The notes: generated by a model not told the origin, from the letters alone. A stretch of DNA of 64,000 nucleotides from Planomonospora sp. ID67723 (GCF_015711605.1 NZ_JABTEZ010000001.1:2446001-2510000), one strand, 5' to 3'. Positions 54,169-62,418 are shown, counted from the stretch's first letter. Made by a program: numbers and translations.

Positions 54169-54948
54169 ATGGGGGAGTGGTTCCAGCAACGGATCATGGA
54201 TACAGGGCGGCTGCCGCTGTTCTGTTTCTTCGTCGCGCTGATCCTCGCCTTCGTCTTCACCCGGATCAACGTCCGGCTCATCCGCGCGAAGGTCGGCTGG
54301 TTCCGCAACGTCAACGTCGGTGAGATGCACATCCACCACGTGGTGTTCGGCGTGGTGCTGAGCCTGCTCGGGGGCGTGGCCGGGCTGCTGGTGTCGGGCG
54401 TCTCCCAGAGCTGGTACGCCGTGACGGCCGCCGTCTTCGGCGTCGGCGCGGCCCTGGTGCTCGACGAGTTCGCGCTGATCCTGCACCTGCACGACGTCTA
54501 CTGGGAGGAGGAGGGCCGCACCTCGGTCGACGCGGTGTTCGTCGCGATCGCGGTCACCGGCCTGCTCCTGCTCGGTCTGCGCCCGCTGGGCTGGGAGGAC
54601 TCCGACGGCACCCCTGAGGGCACCTGGCTGACGGTCGGCCTCATCGTGGTCAACCTCCTGCTCGCGGTCGTCACCCTGCTCAAGGGCAAGATCTGGACCG
54701 GCCTGGTCGGATTGTTCGTCCCGGTCCTGCTGATCCCCGGGGCGATCCGGCTGGCCCGCCCCGGCTCACCCTGGGCCCACTGGTTCTTCGCCCCCGGCTC
54801 GCGCCGCCCCCACCCCGGCAGGATGGCCCGCGCCGTACGCCGTGAGGAGCGCTGGCGCCGCCCGGTCATCCGCGCCAAGATCGCCTTCCAGGAGTTCGTC
54901 TCCGGCCGTCACGACCTCCCCTCCACCCGCCTGCGCACCCGCCGGTGA
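54169..54948 (+). CDS. Integral membrane protein with HIHH and DEF motifs
   Basis: 259 aa. About six membrane helices. The first cytoplasmic-side loop carries VGEMHIHHVVFGVVLSLLGG, and helix 3 is followed by VLDEFALILHLHDVYWEEEGR, giving six histidines and several acids near the membrane that could bind a metal. The C-terminal 60 residues are basic and soluble. A -10-like TAACCT lies nine bases before the ATG. The motifs suggest a conserved membrane-bound hydrolase or metal protein, but I cannot name a family. Confidence 0.72.
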   Translation: MGEWFQQRIMDTGRLPLFCFFVALILAFVFTRINVRLIRAKVGWFRNVNVGEMHIHHVVFGVVLSLLGGVAGLLVSGVSQSWYAVTAAVFGVGAALVLDEFALILHLHDVYWEEEGRTSVDAVFVAIAVTGLLLLGLRPLGWEDSDGTPEGTWLTVGLIVVNLLLAVVTLLKGKIWTGLVGLFVPVLLIPGAIRLARPGSPWAHWFFAPGSRRPHPGRMARAVRREERWRRPVIRAKIAFQEFVSGRHDLPSTRLRTRR

Positions 54949-54985
54949 CGATCCGGACCACCCTTTCGGATCCGTGCCGGGCAGG

Positions 54986-55001
54986 CATACTGGAACACGT
55001 G
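54986..55001 (+). promoter_or_regulatory. Leaderless -10 for the AbiEii partner gene
   Basis: CATACT at 54986-54991 is seven bases before the GTG at 54999. This favours GTG 54999 over the upstream GTG at 54945 that overlaps the previous gene. Confidence 0.5.
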
Positions 55002-55316
55002 AGCACACTCCTGTCCCGCTGGGAGGACGTGGGCCGGAGGGTCCCCGGTTCCCTCGCCGACCTGCGAGGCCCCGCCACGGGAGTGGTCTCCCTCCCCCCT
55101 CACCTCGTCTGGTCCGGTCTGACCCGGTTCGACCTGGCGGACCTGCGGCTCCGGATGAGCATGTACCGCACGGTCATCACCGGTGGCGGGCGTGCCGACG
55201 CCGAACGGTATCTGAACGCGGACATCCTGGTCGCCGACTGGCCTCTGCTCCGCAGAGGACTCGGCCAGAGCTACCGGAGGGCCTGGGAAGACAGGATCTC
55301 CGCCCTGGGGGCGTGA
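54999..55316 (+). CDS. Putative antitoxin partner of an AbiEii-like protein
   Basis: 105 aa, starting VSTLLSRWEDVGRRVPGSLADL and containing LVWSGLTRFDLADLRLRMSMYRTVITGGGRADAERYLNADILVADWPLLRRGLGQSYRRAWE. The mixed helical pattern gives no recognisable DNA-binding domain. It overlaps the AbiEii-like gene by one base (TGATG). In type IV systems the antitoxin AbiEi is larger with a winged helix. This protein is much smaller, so it is a different partner. Role inferred from position. Confidence 0.6.
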   Translation: MSTLLSRWEDVGRRVPGSLADLRGPATGVVSLPPHLVWSGLTRFDLADLRLRMSMYRTVITGGGRADAERYLNADILVADWPLLRRGLGQSYRRAWEDRISALGA

Positions 55317-56005
55317 TGGGCTTCCCCCCGTTCCAGGAGCGGATCCTGCAGATCGCGCTGCCCGCCTGCGACCGGTTCGGGCTGGTGCTCGCAGGAGGCC
55401 ATGCCATGAGGGTGCACGGCCTCACCGACCGGCCGAGCAGGGACCTCGACTTCGCGACGGCGGACGAGAGGCCGCTGCCGGACGTCGCGGACGGCATGGC
55501 CGAGACCTTCCGGAAGGCGGGGCTGGAGGTCGTCGTGCACGAGGTGACGCCCCGCGCGGGCCGGCTGGTCGTCACCGACCCGGTGACCGGGCAGAGCTGC
55601 GGGTTCGACCTGCTGCGGGAAGCCCTGCAGAACGGGCCCGTCACCTTCGGGAACCTGTCCGTCATCGGACTGGAGGACGCCGTCGGGCTCAAGATGCGGG
55701 CCCTGCACGAGCGCAGTCTCGCCCGAGACGTCATCGACGTCGCCGCCGTCTCGGAGCTGTACGGCTTCCGCGAGCTGGAGCGCCTCGCCCGCCTGCACAA
55801 CGAGGAGTTCTCCCTCGCCGAGCTGGTGATGCGGCTGGAGTTCGTCGACCTCATCGCCGACGAGGAGTTCGAGGCGTACGGCCTGGACGAGGAGCGGATC
55901 CGCCGCATCCGCCTGTTCGCCGCCGCCTGGGTGGAGGACATCAAACTCCGCCGGGCCGAGGAGGGCGACGCCGAGTACGACTCCGACGTCCCCGATCTCG
56001 ACTGA
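55316..56005 (+). CDS. AbiEii/AbiGii-like nucleotidyltransferase
   Basis: 229 aa. The Pol-beta-type active site appears as LAGGHAMRVHGLTDRPSRDLDFA (GG at 27-28, acidic pair D43/D45). A third acidic residue may be in CGFDLL. VIGLEDAVGLKMRALHERSLARDVIDVAAV is the usual following segment. AbiEii-type enzymes act as toxins, some by adding nucleotides to tRNA. The small upstream gene is the likely neutraliser. Confidence 0.8.
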   Translation: MGFPPFQERILQIALPACDRFGLVLAGGHAMRVHGLTDRPSRDLDFATADERPLPDVADGMAETFRKAGLEVVVHEVTPRAGRLVVTDPVTGQSCGFDLLREALQNGPVTFGNLSVIGLEDAVGLKMRALHERSLARDVIDVAAVSELYGFRELERLARLHNEEFSLAELVMRLEFVDLIADEEFEAYGLDEERIRRIRLFAAAWVEDIKLRRAEEGDAEYDSDVPDLD

Positions 56006-56117
56006 CGGGCCGGGGCGCGCTCGTGAAGGCCGCGTTCCGGGTTGAGGATGCCCGAAGACACATGATTGCCCAGGCTTGGGGCAGATGCCGGTGCATCCTG
56101 ACGAAAGGGTGGGAACC

Positions 56118-56321
56118 GTGAGTCTCATGGAGAAACTCAACCTGCGGGAGCTGAAGGCCCGGGCGAAGCGCCAGATGGGCCACCGGACCGGGAACCGCCG
56201 CCTGGCCGCCGAGGGGCGGACCGAGGAGGCGGAGGCGAAGCTGCTCAAGACCCAGGACGAGATCCTGGACGCCGTGGCCGAGATGCGCCGGGAGTACGGC
56301 ATCCGCCGCCGCGTCCGCTGA
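56118..56321 (+). CDS. CsbD-like small charged protein
   Basis: 67 aa from GTG with AAAGGGTGGG upstream. The segment LKARAKRQMGHRTGNRRLAAEGRTEEAEAKL resembles the A-x-G-x-TGN-x-L-xx-EG pattern of CsbD proteins, followed by a predicted helix. CsbD proteins are stress-induced and of unknown biochemical function. Similarity is by eye and limited to the N-terminal half. Confidence 0.5.
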   Translation: MSLMEKLNLRELKARAKRQMGHRTGNRRLAAEGRTEEAEAKLLKTQDEILDAVAEMRREYGIRRRVR

Positions 56322-56475
56322 CGCCCCCGGACCTCCGCCGGTCCCCGTGCCTTGAGCGCGCGGACGGCCGAAAATAGTTTGTGATTCGGCGGCGGGTGGA
56401 TGTCCGGGCCGGACGGGTGTCTCCGACGTCTCCGGTGAGAGGCGCCGCCAAGGGCGCCGGTGGAGAGGAGACACC

Positions 56476-56898
56476 GTGAAGTACATGATCATGATGTACG
56501 GCTCGCAGCGCGACTACGACATGCTGGCCGGGAAGCCCACCGACACCGTGACCTGGTCCGCGGAGGACGTCGCGGCGATGCACGCGTTCATGGAGTCGTG
56601 GAACAAGGACCTGGCCGAGTCGGGGGAGTTCGTCGACGGCCAGGGCCTGGCCGCCCCCGTGCACGCCAGGAGGATCCGGTTGCGGAACGGGGCCCCCGTC
56701 GTGACGGACGGGCCGTACCCCGAGACCCAGGAGGTCCTCGCCGGCTACACGATCGTCGAGTGCGAGAGCTTCGACCGGGCGACCGCGATCGCCGCGCGTC
56801 TGGCGGACACGCCGCATCCGGAGGGCGCCGCCCTGAACCGCGAGTGGTACGTGGACGTGCGGCCGGTCGTCGGAGGATACGACGAGCTGGAGGCCTGA
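56476..56898 (+). CDS. YCII-related DGPF protein, ECF42 partner
   Basis: 140 aa, GTG behind GGAGAGGAG. MKYMIMMYGSQRDYDML opens the YCII fold. VVTDGPYPETQEVLAGYTIVE is the DGPF motif region in a variant form (DGPYPETQE), with EVDSFDRA-like ECESFDRATAIAARL after it. These proteins are genetically coupled to ECF42 sigma factors, as here. Their biochemical role is not established. The sigma gene starts 33 bases downstream. Confidence 0.92.
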   Translation: MKYMIMMYGSQRDYDMLAGKPTDTVTWSAEDVAAMHAFMESWNKDLAESGEFVDGQGLAAPVHARRIRLRNGAPVVTDGPYPETQEVLAGYTIVECESFDRATAIAARLADTPHPEGAALNREWYVDVRPVVGGYDELEA

Positions 56899-56930
56899 CC
56901 GCCGGCGTGATCGGGGACGGTGGCGGTGAC

Positions 56931-58187
56931 ATGACCGGGGACCGGGCCGCGGACGGCGCCGGGGACCTGCTGCGCCCGCTGGCTCCGCAGGTCCTCGGCG
57001 CGCTGGTACGGCGCTACGGACATTTCGACACCGCCGAGGACGCGGTGCAGGAGGCCCTCCTCGCGGCCGCCGTACAGTGGCCGCGGGAGGGCGTCCCGGA
57101 CAACCCGCGCGGCTGGCTGATCACGGTCGCCTCCCGCCGGATGACCGACCTGCTCCGCAGCGAGCAGGCCCGCCGGCACCGCGAGGACACCGTCGCCCGC
57201 TGGGAGCCGCCCCGCCACTGGCCGGAGCCCGCGGCCGGCAGGCCGGCGTCGGACTCCGACGACACGCTCATCCTGCTGTTCATGTGCTGCCACCCCTCGC
57301 TCTCGCCGGCCTCGCAGATCGCGCTCACCCTGCGGGCGGTGGGCGGGCTGACCACGGCGGAGATCGCCCGGGCGTTCCTCGTCCCCGAGGCGACCATGAC
57401 CCGGCGCATCAGCCGGGCCAAGCGGCGCGTCAAGGACAGCGGCATCCCCTTCGGCATGCCCTCGGGCGCCGAGCGCGCCGAACGGCTCGACGCGGTCCTG
57501 CACGTGCTCTACCTGATCTTCAACGAGGGCTACGCCAGCACCTCGGGGCCGGACCTGCAGCGCACCGCGCTGTCGGCCGAGGCGATCCGGCTGGCCCGTA
57601 CGGTCCACCGGCTGCTGCCGGGCGACGGCGAGGTGACGGGACTCCTCGCGCTCATGCTGCTCACCGACGCGCGCCGGCCGGCGCGCACCGGGCCGGACGG
57701 TGCGCTGATCCCGATGGCCGAGCAGGACAGGGGCCTCTGGGACGCCGGTCGCATCGCCGAGGGCGTGGCGCTCGTCACCGGTGCGCTCGGCAGGGGGGCG
57801 ACCGGCCCGTACCAGCTCCAGGCCGCCGTCGCCGCGCTCCACGACGAGGCGCCGAACGCCGAGGCGACCGACTGGCCGCAGATCGCGGCACTGTACGAGC
57901 TGCTGATGCGCATCTCCGACAACCCCGTGGTGGCGCTGAGCCACGCCGTGGCGGTGTCCATGGCCCGGGGCGCGCGGGAAGGGCTGGACCTGGTCGACAA
58001 GCTCGAGGCCGACACGAGGATCGCCGGGGACCACCGGCTGCACGCGGTCCGAGCGCACCTGCTGGAGATGTCGGGCGACCGTGCGGCGGCCCGTGACTCC
58101 TACCTGGAGGCGGCTCGGCGGACGATGGCCTTCCCGCAGCAGCGCTATCTCTACGCCAGGGCCGCCCGCCTGGCGGACGACCGGTGA
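56931..58187 (+). CDS. ECF42-group RNA polymerase sigma factor
   Basis: 418 aa. The N-terminal 190 residues are the sigma2 (YGHFDTAEDAVQEALLAAAVQWP) and sigma4 (LTLRAVGGLTTAEIARAFLVPEATMTRRISRAKRRV) regions. The roughly 200-residue C-terminal extension, with LYLIFNEGYASTSGPDLQRTALSAEAIRLAR and PYQLQAAVAALHDEAPNAEATDWPQIAALYELLMRI, is a TPR-like domain unique to this group. ECF42 factors have no classical anti-sigma factor. The extension and the DGPF protein are thought to control them. An upstream in-frame GTG at 56907 is an alternative start. Confidence 0.93.
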   Translation: MTGDRAADGAGDLLRPLAPQVLGALVRRYGHFDTAEDAVQEALLAAAVQWPREGVPDNPRGWLITVASRRMTDLLRSEQARRHREDTVARWEPPRHWPEPAAGRPASDSDDTLILLFMCCHPSLSPASQIALTLRAVGGLTTAEIARAFLVPEATMTRRISRAKRRVKDSGIPFGMPSGAERAERLDAVLHVLYLIFNEGYASTSGPDLQRTALSAEAIRLARTVHRLLPGDGEVTGLLALMLLTDARRPARTGPDGALIPMAEQDRGLWDAGRIAEGVALVTGALGRGATGPYQLQAAVAALHDEAPNAEATDWPQIAALYELLMRISDNPVVALSHAVAVSMARGAREGLDLVDKLEADTRIAGDHRLHAVRAHLLEMSGDRAAARDSYLEAARRTMAFPQQRYLYARAARLADDR

Positions 58188-58270
58188 GGCGACCGTTCCC
58201 GCCGGCGTCCCGCGGGCTCCGGCTCATCGACAAATGAGCGGAAGCCCGGGGAATTTCGCCTCCGGGGCCC

Positions 58271-58300
58271 TAGACAGAACATCTGTCTGGAATGCATAGT
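58271..58300 (+). promoter_or_regulatory. Promoter-operator of the ACP-ketosynthase pair
   Basis: TAGACA (58271-58276) and CATAGT (58295-58300) are -35 and -10 candidates with 18-base spacing. AGACAGA-aca-TCTGTCT (58272-58288), a perfect 7-bp inverted repeat, lies within the promoter, ideally placed for a TetR-type repressor. No regulator gene is adjacent. Confidence 0.65.
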
Positions 58301-58349
58301 CCGGAGACTGCAGGGGCGCGAGTGGACCGATCTTTCCGAAGGTGGGCGA

Positions 58350-58598
58350 ATGACAAGCCTCGATTCAGCCACATCCGTCGTCCGGTTGGCGATCGCCGAA
58401 GTGCTCAGCGTGCCGAGCGATCAGGTGAAGCCCAGCGCCACCATCGCCGACCATCAGATCGACAGCCTCGAATGGGTGGAGATCGCCGTCATCATCGAGG
58501 AGAAACTGGGCATCCAGCTCGAACCCGCCGACTTCGCCGGCGCCCGGACCGTGGCGGACATGGCCGGAATCCTGCACACCGCGCTGGCGGCTCGGTGA
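58350..58598 (+). CDS. Acyl carrier protein
   Basis: 82 aa. Ser39 in HQIDSLEWVEIAVIIEEKLGIQLEP is the phosphopantetheine attachment site (DSL). VLSVPSDQVKPSATI and ARTVADMAGILH are typical helices. It is coupled by GTGA overlap to a ketosynthase gene. The usual ACP acidic surface is conserved, though EW in place of EL after DSL is unusual. Confidence 0.9.
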   Translation: MTSLDSATSVVRLAIAEVLSVPSDQVKPSATIADHQIDSLEWVEIAVIIEEKLGIQLEPADFAGARTVADMAGILHTALAAR

Positions 58599-59881
58599 CG
58601 CGCGACCCGGGAGCGGGCGGGCCGGGAGCGGGCGGGCCGGGAGCGGGCGCGACGGCGCGTGTCGTCGTCACCGGCCTCGGAGTCAAGAGCCCGGCGGGCA
58701 ACACCGTCGCCGAAGCCTTCACCACCGTGCTCGCGGGCAAGCCGCTCGCCACCGTGGTCCCCGCACTCGCGGGGGGACCGGTGCCCATCGGGTGCCCGCT
58801 CGCCCCGTTCGAGCCGCTCGACTACTTCACCGGCCGGGAGCTGCGCACCCTCGACCGCACCGCGCAGATCGGGCTGGCCGCCGCGATCGACGCCGTCGCC
58901 GACGCGGGAGAGCCGCCCGCGGAGGGCTGCGGGGTCTACGTGGGAACCGGAGGCGGCGGGTTCGCCACGCTGGAGAGTCTGATCGTGGGGCACACGCTCG
59001 GCCGGGAGAAGGTGCCCGTGCACGCCGTACCGGCGCTGATGTCCAGCTCCACGGCCGCGCGCATCGCCATCCGGTACGGCTGCCGCGGCCCGTGCCTGAC
59101 CTTCAACACGGCCTGCGCGAGCGGCGCCACCGCGATCGGCGAGGCGCTGCGCGCGATCCGCTCGGGAACGGTCGGCTCCGCCGTCGCCGGCGGCCTGGAC
59201 GCGCTGCTCTCCCCGCTGGTCATGGAGGCGTTCGCCAAGGTCGGCGCGTTGTCGGAGCGGCTGGACGCGCCCGCCGAGGCCTCGCGCCCCTTCGACGGGG
59301 AACGCGACGGCTTCGTCATGGGCGAGGGTGCCGCCTTCCTCGTCCTGGAGCGCGCCGACCTCGCCGAGGCGCGGGGCGCCCGCGTCTACGGCGAGGTGAG
59401 CGGTTACGCGGCCAACTGCGACGCCCATCACATCGTCGCGCCGCTCCGGGACGGCTCCGCCGCCGCCGACTGCATGCGCGCCGCCGTGGCCGACGCCGGC
59501 CTGGCCCCGTCGGACATCGGCCACGTCAACGCGCACGGCACCTCCACCCCGCACAACGACGACGCCGAGGCCCTCGCCCTGCGCGCCTGTTTCGGCGGCC
59601 GCTCCCCGGGCCGTCTCCGGGACCGTACGCCGCCGGTGACCTCCACCAAGGGCGTGACGGGGCACCTGGTCGGCGGAGCGGGCGCCTTCGAGGCCGTCAT
59701 GGCGCTGCTCTCGGCCCGCGAGGGGCTCGTCCCCCCGACCGCCAACTTCACCTCGGGTCCCGCCACCGATCTGATCGACCTCGTCCACGGCGCCCCGCGG
59801 CGGATCCCCGCCGCCCCCGCGCTCTCCAACTCCTTCGGCTTCGGCGGCAGCAACGCCTGCCTGGTCCTCACCCCGTCCTAG
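58595..59881 (+). CDS. Beta-ketoacyl-ACP synthase (FabF/KSalpha-like)
   Basis: 428 aa. The Cys-His-His triad is intact: Cys174 in FNTACASGATA, His314 in VNAHGTSTPHND and His357 in KGVTGHLVGGAG. ITGLGV-like VVVTGLGVKSPAGN opens the fold and SNSFGFGGSNACLVL closes it. The N-terminus has a Gly-rich insertion encoded by a 15-bp repeat. Only an ACP accompanies it, with no acyltransferase, reductase or other PKS gene, so it likely elongates or condenses an acyl chain with help from primary metabolism. Product unknown. Confidence 0.92.
   Translation: MTRDPGAGGPGAGGPGAGATARVVVTGLGVKSPAGNTVAEAFTTVLAGKPLATVVPALAGGPVPIGCPLAPFEPLDYFTGRELRTLDRTAQIGLAAAIDAVADAGEPPAEGCGVYVGTGGGGFATLESLIVGHTLGREKVPVHAVPALMSSSTAARIAIRYGCRGPCLTFNTACASGATAIGEALRAIRSGTVGSAVAGGLDALLSPLVMEAFAKVGALSERLDAPAEASRPFDGERDGFVMGEGAAFLVLERADLAEARGARVYGEVSGYAANCDAHHIVAPLRDGSAAADCMRAAVADAGLAPSDIGHVNAHGTSTPHNDDAEALALRACFGGRSPGRLRDRTPPVTSTKGVTGHLVGGAGAFEAVMALLSAREGLVPPTANFTSGPATDLIDLVHGAPRRIPAAPALSNSFGFGGSNACLVLTPS
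58607..58651. repeat. 15-bp GC tandem repeat in the ketosynthase N-terminus
   Basis: About three copies of GGGAGCGGGCGGGCC, in frame and encoding GAGGP units before the ketosynthase fold. Likely a length-variable linker. Confidence 0.7.
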
Positions 59882-60120
59882 CCGTACGGCTCCGCCTCCG
59901 GAGCGCCGGCCGCCGCACCCCTCCCGCGGGCGGTCCGGCGCTCCCCGCCGTTCCGGCCGGCCGCCGTATCGCGCCCGCCCGTCCCGCTCCCGGGCGGCCC
60001 CGCTCACCTCCCTCCCCGCTCACCTCCCTCCCCGCTCACCTCCCTCCCCGTGCGCCGCCCCTCCCGCGCCGTGCGCTCCACCTGTATGCCGCCTTCCCGC
60101 CGGGCCGGGGGCATCGAGTA
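59882..60120. repeat. Intergenic with a 16-bp tandem repeat
   Basis: Three perfect copies of GCTCACCTCCCTCCCC at 60002-60017, 60018-60033 and 60034-60049. The minus strand of this block is rich in GGGG and GGG runs and could form a G-quadruplex. The rest of the gap shows short GC inverted repeats after the ketosynthase but no gene. Confidence 0.75.
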
Positions 60121-60164
60121 GTCAACCTGGGTTGACACAAAGGCAATCGTCAACCTATGTTGAC
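60121..60164 (+). promoter_or_regulatory. Promoter covered by twin operators (ABC exporter)
   Basis: Two copies of an inverted repeat lie 28 bp apart: GTCAACCTGGGTTGAC at 60121-60136 and GTCAACCTATGTTGAC at 60149-60164. The -35 TTGACA (60132-60137) lies in the first and the -10 TATGTT (60156-60161) in the second, with an 18-base spacer. A repressor binding both boxes would occlude the polymerase. The sequence type resembles MarR/PadR operators. No regulator gene is nearby. Confidence 0.85.
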
Positions 60165-60276
60165 AATATCGACTTTGGTCTATGAAACCCGGCGAAACGC
60201 TCAGGGAGAAGACGTGCGCAGTAGACAGGAAGAACGACGACCGGGGGCCGGTCGCGTCCTTTCGGAGGGAATGACA

Positions 60277-62115
60277 GTGACCGCACCGGCATCCGGGATC
60301 GAGGAGCCCGGGAGCGCTGTAGAGGCCGGGGGTCCGGCAGCGCTCGGGAGCGTGACGGCACCGGGGGGCGACGCCGGGCCGGGGGACGCGCGGGAGCCGG
60401 CGCCGTGGCGCCTGCTGCTCGGCTACGTCCGGCCGCACCGGCGCGTGCTCCTGCTCGGCGGAGTGCTCAGCCTCGTCAGCGCGCTGGCCGGGCTGGCGAT
60501 GCCGCTCCTGGCCAAGCTGGTGGTCGACGCGTTCGGCCAGGAGCAGTCCCTGGCCGGGCCGGTGCTCGGCCTGACGGTGGCCGTGGTCCTCGGCGCGGCC
60601 GTCGGAGCACTCGGCAGATATGTGCTGGAACGCATGGGCGAGGGCATCGTGTTCTCCGCGAGACGGCGCCTGGTGGACCGCATGATGCGGCTGCGCGTCT
60701 CCGAGGTGGACCGCCTCAAGCCGGGCGATCTGCTCTCCCGGGTGACCTCCGACACCACCCTGCTGCGGGCGGTGTTCACCGACGGGATCGTCGAGTCGGT
60801 CGGCGCGGTGTTCATGCTGGTGGGCGCGGTGGTGATGATGGCCCTCATGGACGGGGTCCTGCTGCTCATCACGCTGGCGGTCCTCATCCTGGTCGGCGGG
60901 CTCGTGGGCCTGGTCATGCCGCGCATCCAGCGAGCCTCGGTCCAGGCGCAGGAGTCGGTCGGCGAGATGGGCGCGGTGCTCGACCGGGTGCTCCAGGCGT
61001 TCCGCACGGTCAAGGCCAGCGGCGCCGAGGACCGGGAGATCGCCGTGGTGGGCGCCGCGGCCCGCGAGGCGAGGGACCGCGGGGTCGCCGTCGCCTGGTG
61101 GACCTCCATCGCGGGCATCTCCGCATGGGTCGCCGCGCAGCTCGCCTTCGTGGCCGTGCTGGGCGTCGGAGGGGCACGCGTGGCCTCGGGGGCGATGGAG
61201 GTCTCCTCGCTGATCGCCTTCCTGCTCTACCTGTTCTACCTGGTCGCGCCGGTCGGTCAGCTGGTCCAGGGGGCCACCCAGGTGCAGAGCGGCCTCGCGG
61301 CGGTCAAGCGGATCCGGGAGATCGAGGCCCTGCCCGTGGAGGAGGTGGCCGGGACGGTTCCCGCTCCCGGCGCGGCCCCCGCCGGGGTGAGGTTCGACTC
61401 CGTCGCCTTCCGCTACGGCGACGATCGGCCGGTCGTGCACCAGGACGTCTCCTTCGCCGTCCCGGCCGGTGGCATGACCGCGCTCGTCGGCCCGTCGGGA
61501 GCGGGCAAGTCCACGGTCTTCGCGCTGCTGGAGCGGTTCTACGAGCAGCAGGGCGGGACGATCTCGATCGACGGCCGCGACATCAGGCAGTGGCCGCTGG
61601 CCGAGCTGCGCGCCGCCCTCGGCTACGTCGAGCAGGACGCGCCCGTGCTGGACGGCTCGCTCAGGGAGAACCTCCTGTTCGCCGCACCCGGCGTGGCCGA
61701 GGACGAGCTGCGCAGGGTGCTCGCGCTGACCCGCCTGGAGGACCTCGTCGCCCGGCTCCCCGAGGGCCTGGAGACCAAGGTCGGCCACCGCGGCATCATG
61801 CTCTCCGGCGGTGAGCGCCAGCGGGTGGCCATCGCGCGGGCGCTGCTGCGCCGCCCCCGGCTGCTCCTGCTGGACGAGGCCACCTCCCAGCTCGACGCGG
61901 TCAACGAGCTCCGGCTCCGCGAGGTGATCGCCGAGGTGGCCAGGGAGACGACCGTGCTGGTGATCGCGCACCGGCTCTCCACGGTGACCGGCGCGGACCG
62001 GATCGTGGTGATGGAGGCGGGCCGGGTCAGGGCCGTCGGCACCCACGACGAGCTGCTCGACGAGGACGACCTCTACCGCGAGCTCGCCGCCACCCAGTTC
62101 CTCCTCTCCACCTGA
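60277..62115 (+). CDS. ABC transporter, fused permease and ATPase (exporter type)
   Basis: 612 aa from GTG 60277, seven bases after GGAGGG. An ATG at 60271 touches that site. About 30 disordered N-terminal residues precede six helices (60-320). The ATPase (from about 380) has Walker A GPSGAGKST, LSGGERQRVAIARALLRRPRLLLLDEATSQLDAVNE (signature plus Walker B), and the H-loop IAHRLSTV. This is the MsbA/LmrA-type half-transporter fold, which works as a dimer. Transcription starts from the twin-operator promoter, so it is probably induced by its own substrate. Confidence 0.93.
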   Translation: MTAPASGIEEPGSAVEAGGPAALGSVTAPGGDAGPGDAREPAPWRLLLGYVRPHRRVLLLGGVLSLVSALAGLAMPLLAKLVVDAFGQEQSLAGPVLGLTVAVVLGAAVGALGRYVLERMGEGIVFSARRRLVDRMMRLRVSEVDRLKPGDLLSRVTSDTTLLRAVFTDGIVESVGAVFMLVGAVVMMALMDGVLLLITLAVLILVGGLVGLVMPRIQRASVQAQESVGEMGAVLDRVLQAFRTVKASGAEDREIAVVGAAAREARDRGVAVAWWTSIAGISAWVAAQLAFVAVLGVGGARVASGAMEVSSLIAFLLYLFYLVAPVGQLVQGATQVQSGLAAVKRIREIEALPVEEVAGTVPAPGAAPAGVRFDSVAFRYGDDRPVVHQDVSFAVPAGGMTALVGPSGAGKSTVFALLERFYEQQGGTISIDGRDIRQWPLAELRAALGYVEQDAPVLDGSLRENLLFAAPGVAEDELRRVLALTRLEDLVARLPEGLETKVGHRGIMLSGGERQRVAIARALLRRPRLLLLDEATSQLDAVNELRLREVIAEVARETTVLVIAHRLSTVTGADRIVVMEAGRVRAVGTHDELLDEDDLYRELAATQFLLST

Positions 62116-62262
62116 GGACCCGCCCCGCCCGCGGCGGGCTACGTAGACTCCTGGCAAATTCCTGGGGCCGTTAGCGGGGCGGTTCGGGCAAGGCGGTCCG
62201 GCGGCTCGGTTGGCCGTGCCGGAAACCGGGAACTCCCGATCCTGCGAAGCCTCTCCTTCGCG

Positions 62263-62287
62263 CCGGAGCGCCCGCCGGGCGCTCCGG
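62263..62287. terminator. GC-rich hairpin after the ABC gene
   Basis: CCGGAGCGCCC (62263-62273) pairs with GGGCGCTCCGG (62277-62287), 11 bp with a 3-base loop. Confidence 0.55.
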
Positions 62288-62337
62288 CCCGGGTCCCCGC
62301 CCGCCCGTGCGGGGCGCGGCCGGGATCGCGACCGGAA

Positions 62338-62368
62338 GGGCATCCCGGGCAGACGGCCCGGGATGCCC
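62338..62368. terminator. Strong hairpin before hutU
   Basis: GGGCATCCCGGGC (62338-62350) and its exact complement (62356-62368) form a 13-bp stem with an AGACG loop. With the hairpin at 62263 it separates the ABC gene from the hut promoter. Confidence 0.75.
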
Positions 62369-62377
62369 GTCTCCGGG

Positions 62378-62418
62378 TTGACCTGTGGCCTTCGAGTGAC
62401 AAATATGAATGCATTCAT
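62378..62418 (+). promoter_or_regulatory. hutU promoter with a 14-bp palindromic operator
   Basis: TTGACC (62378-62383) and AAATAT (62401-62406) make a -35/-10 pair with a 17-base spacer. ATGAATGCATTCAT (62405-62418) is a perfect palindrome beginning in the -10 and covering the start point. The regulator is not in the window. Confidence 0.55.
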
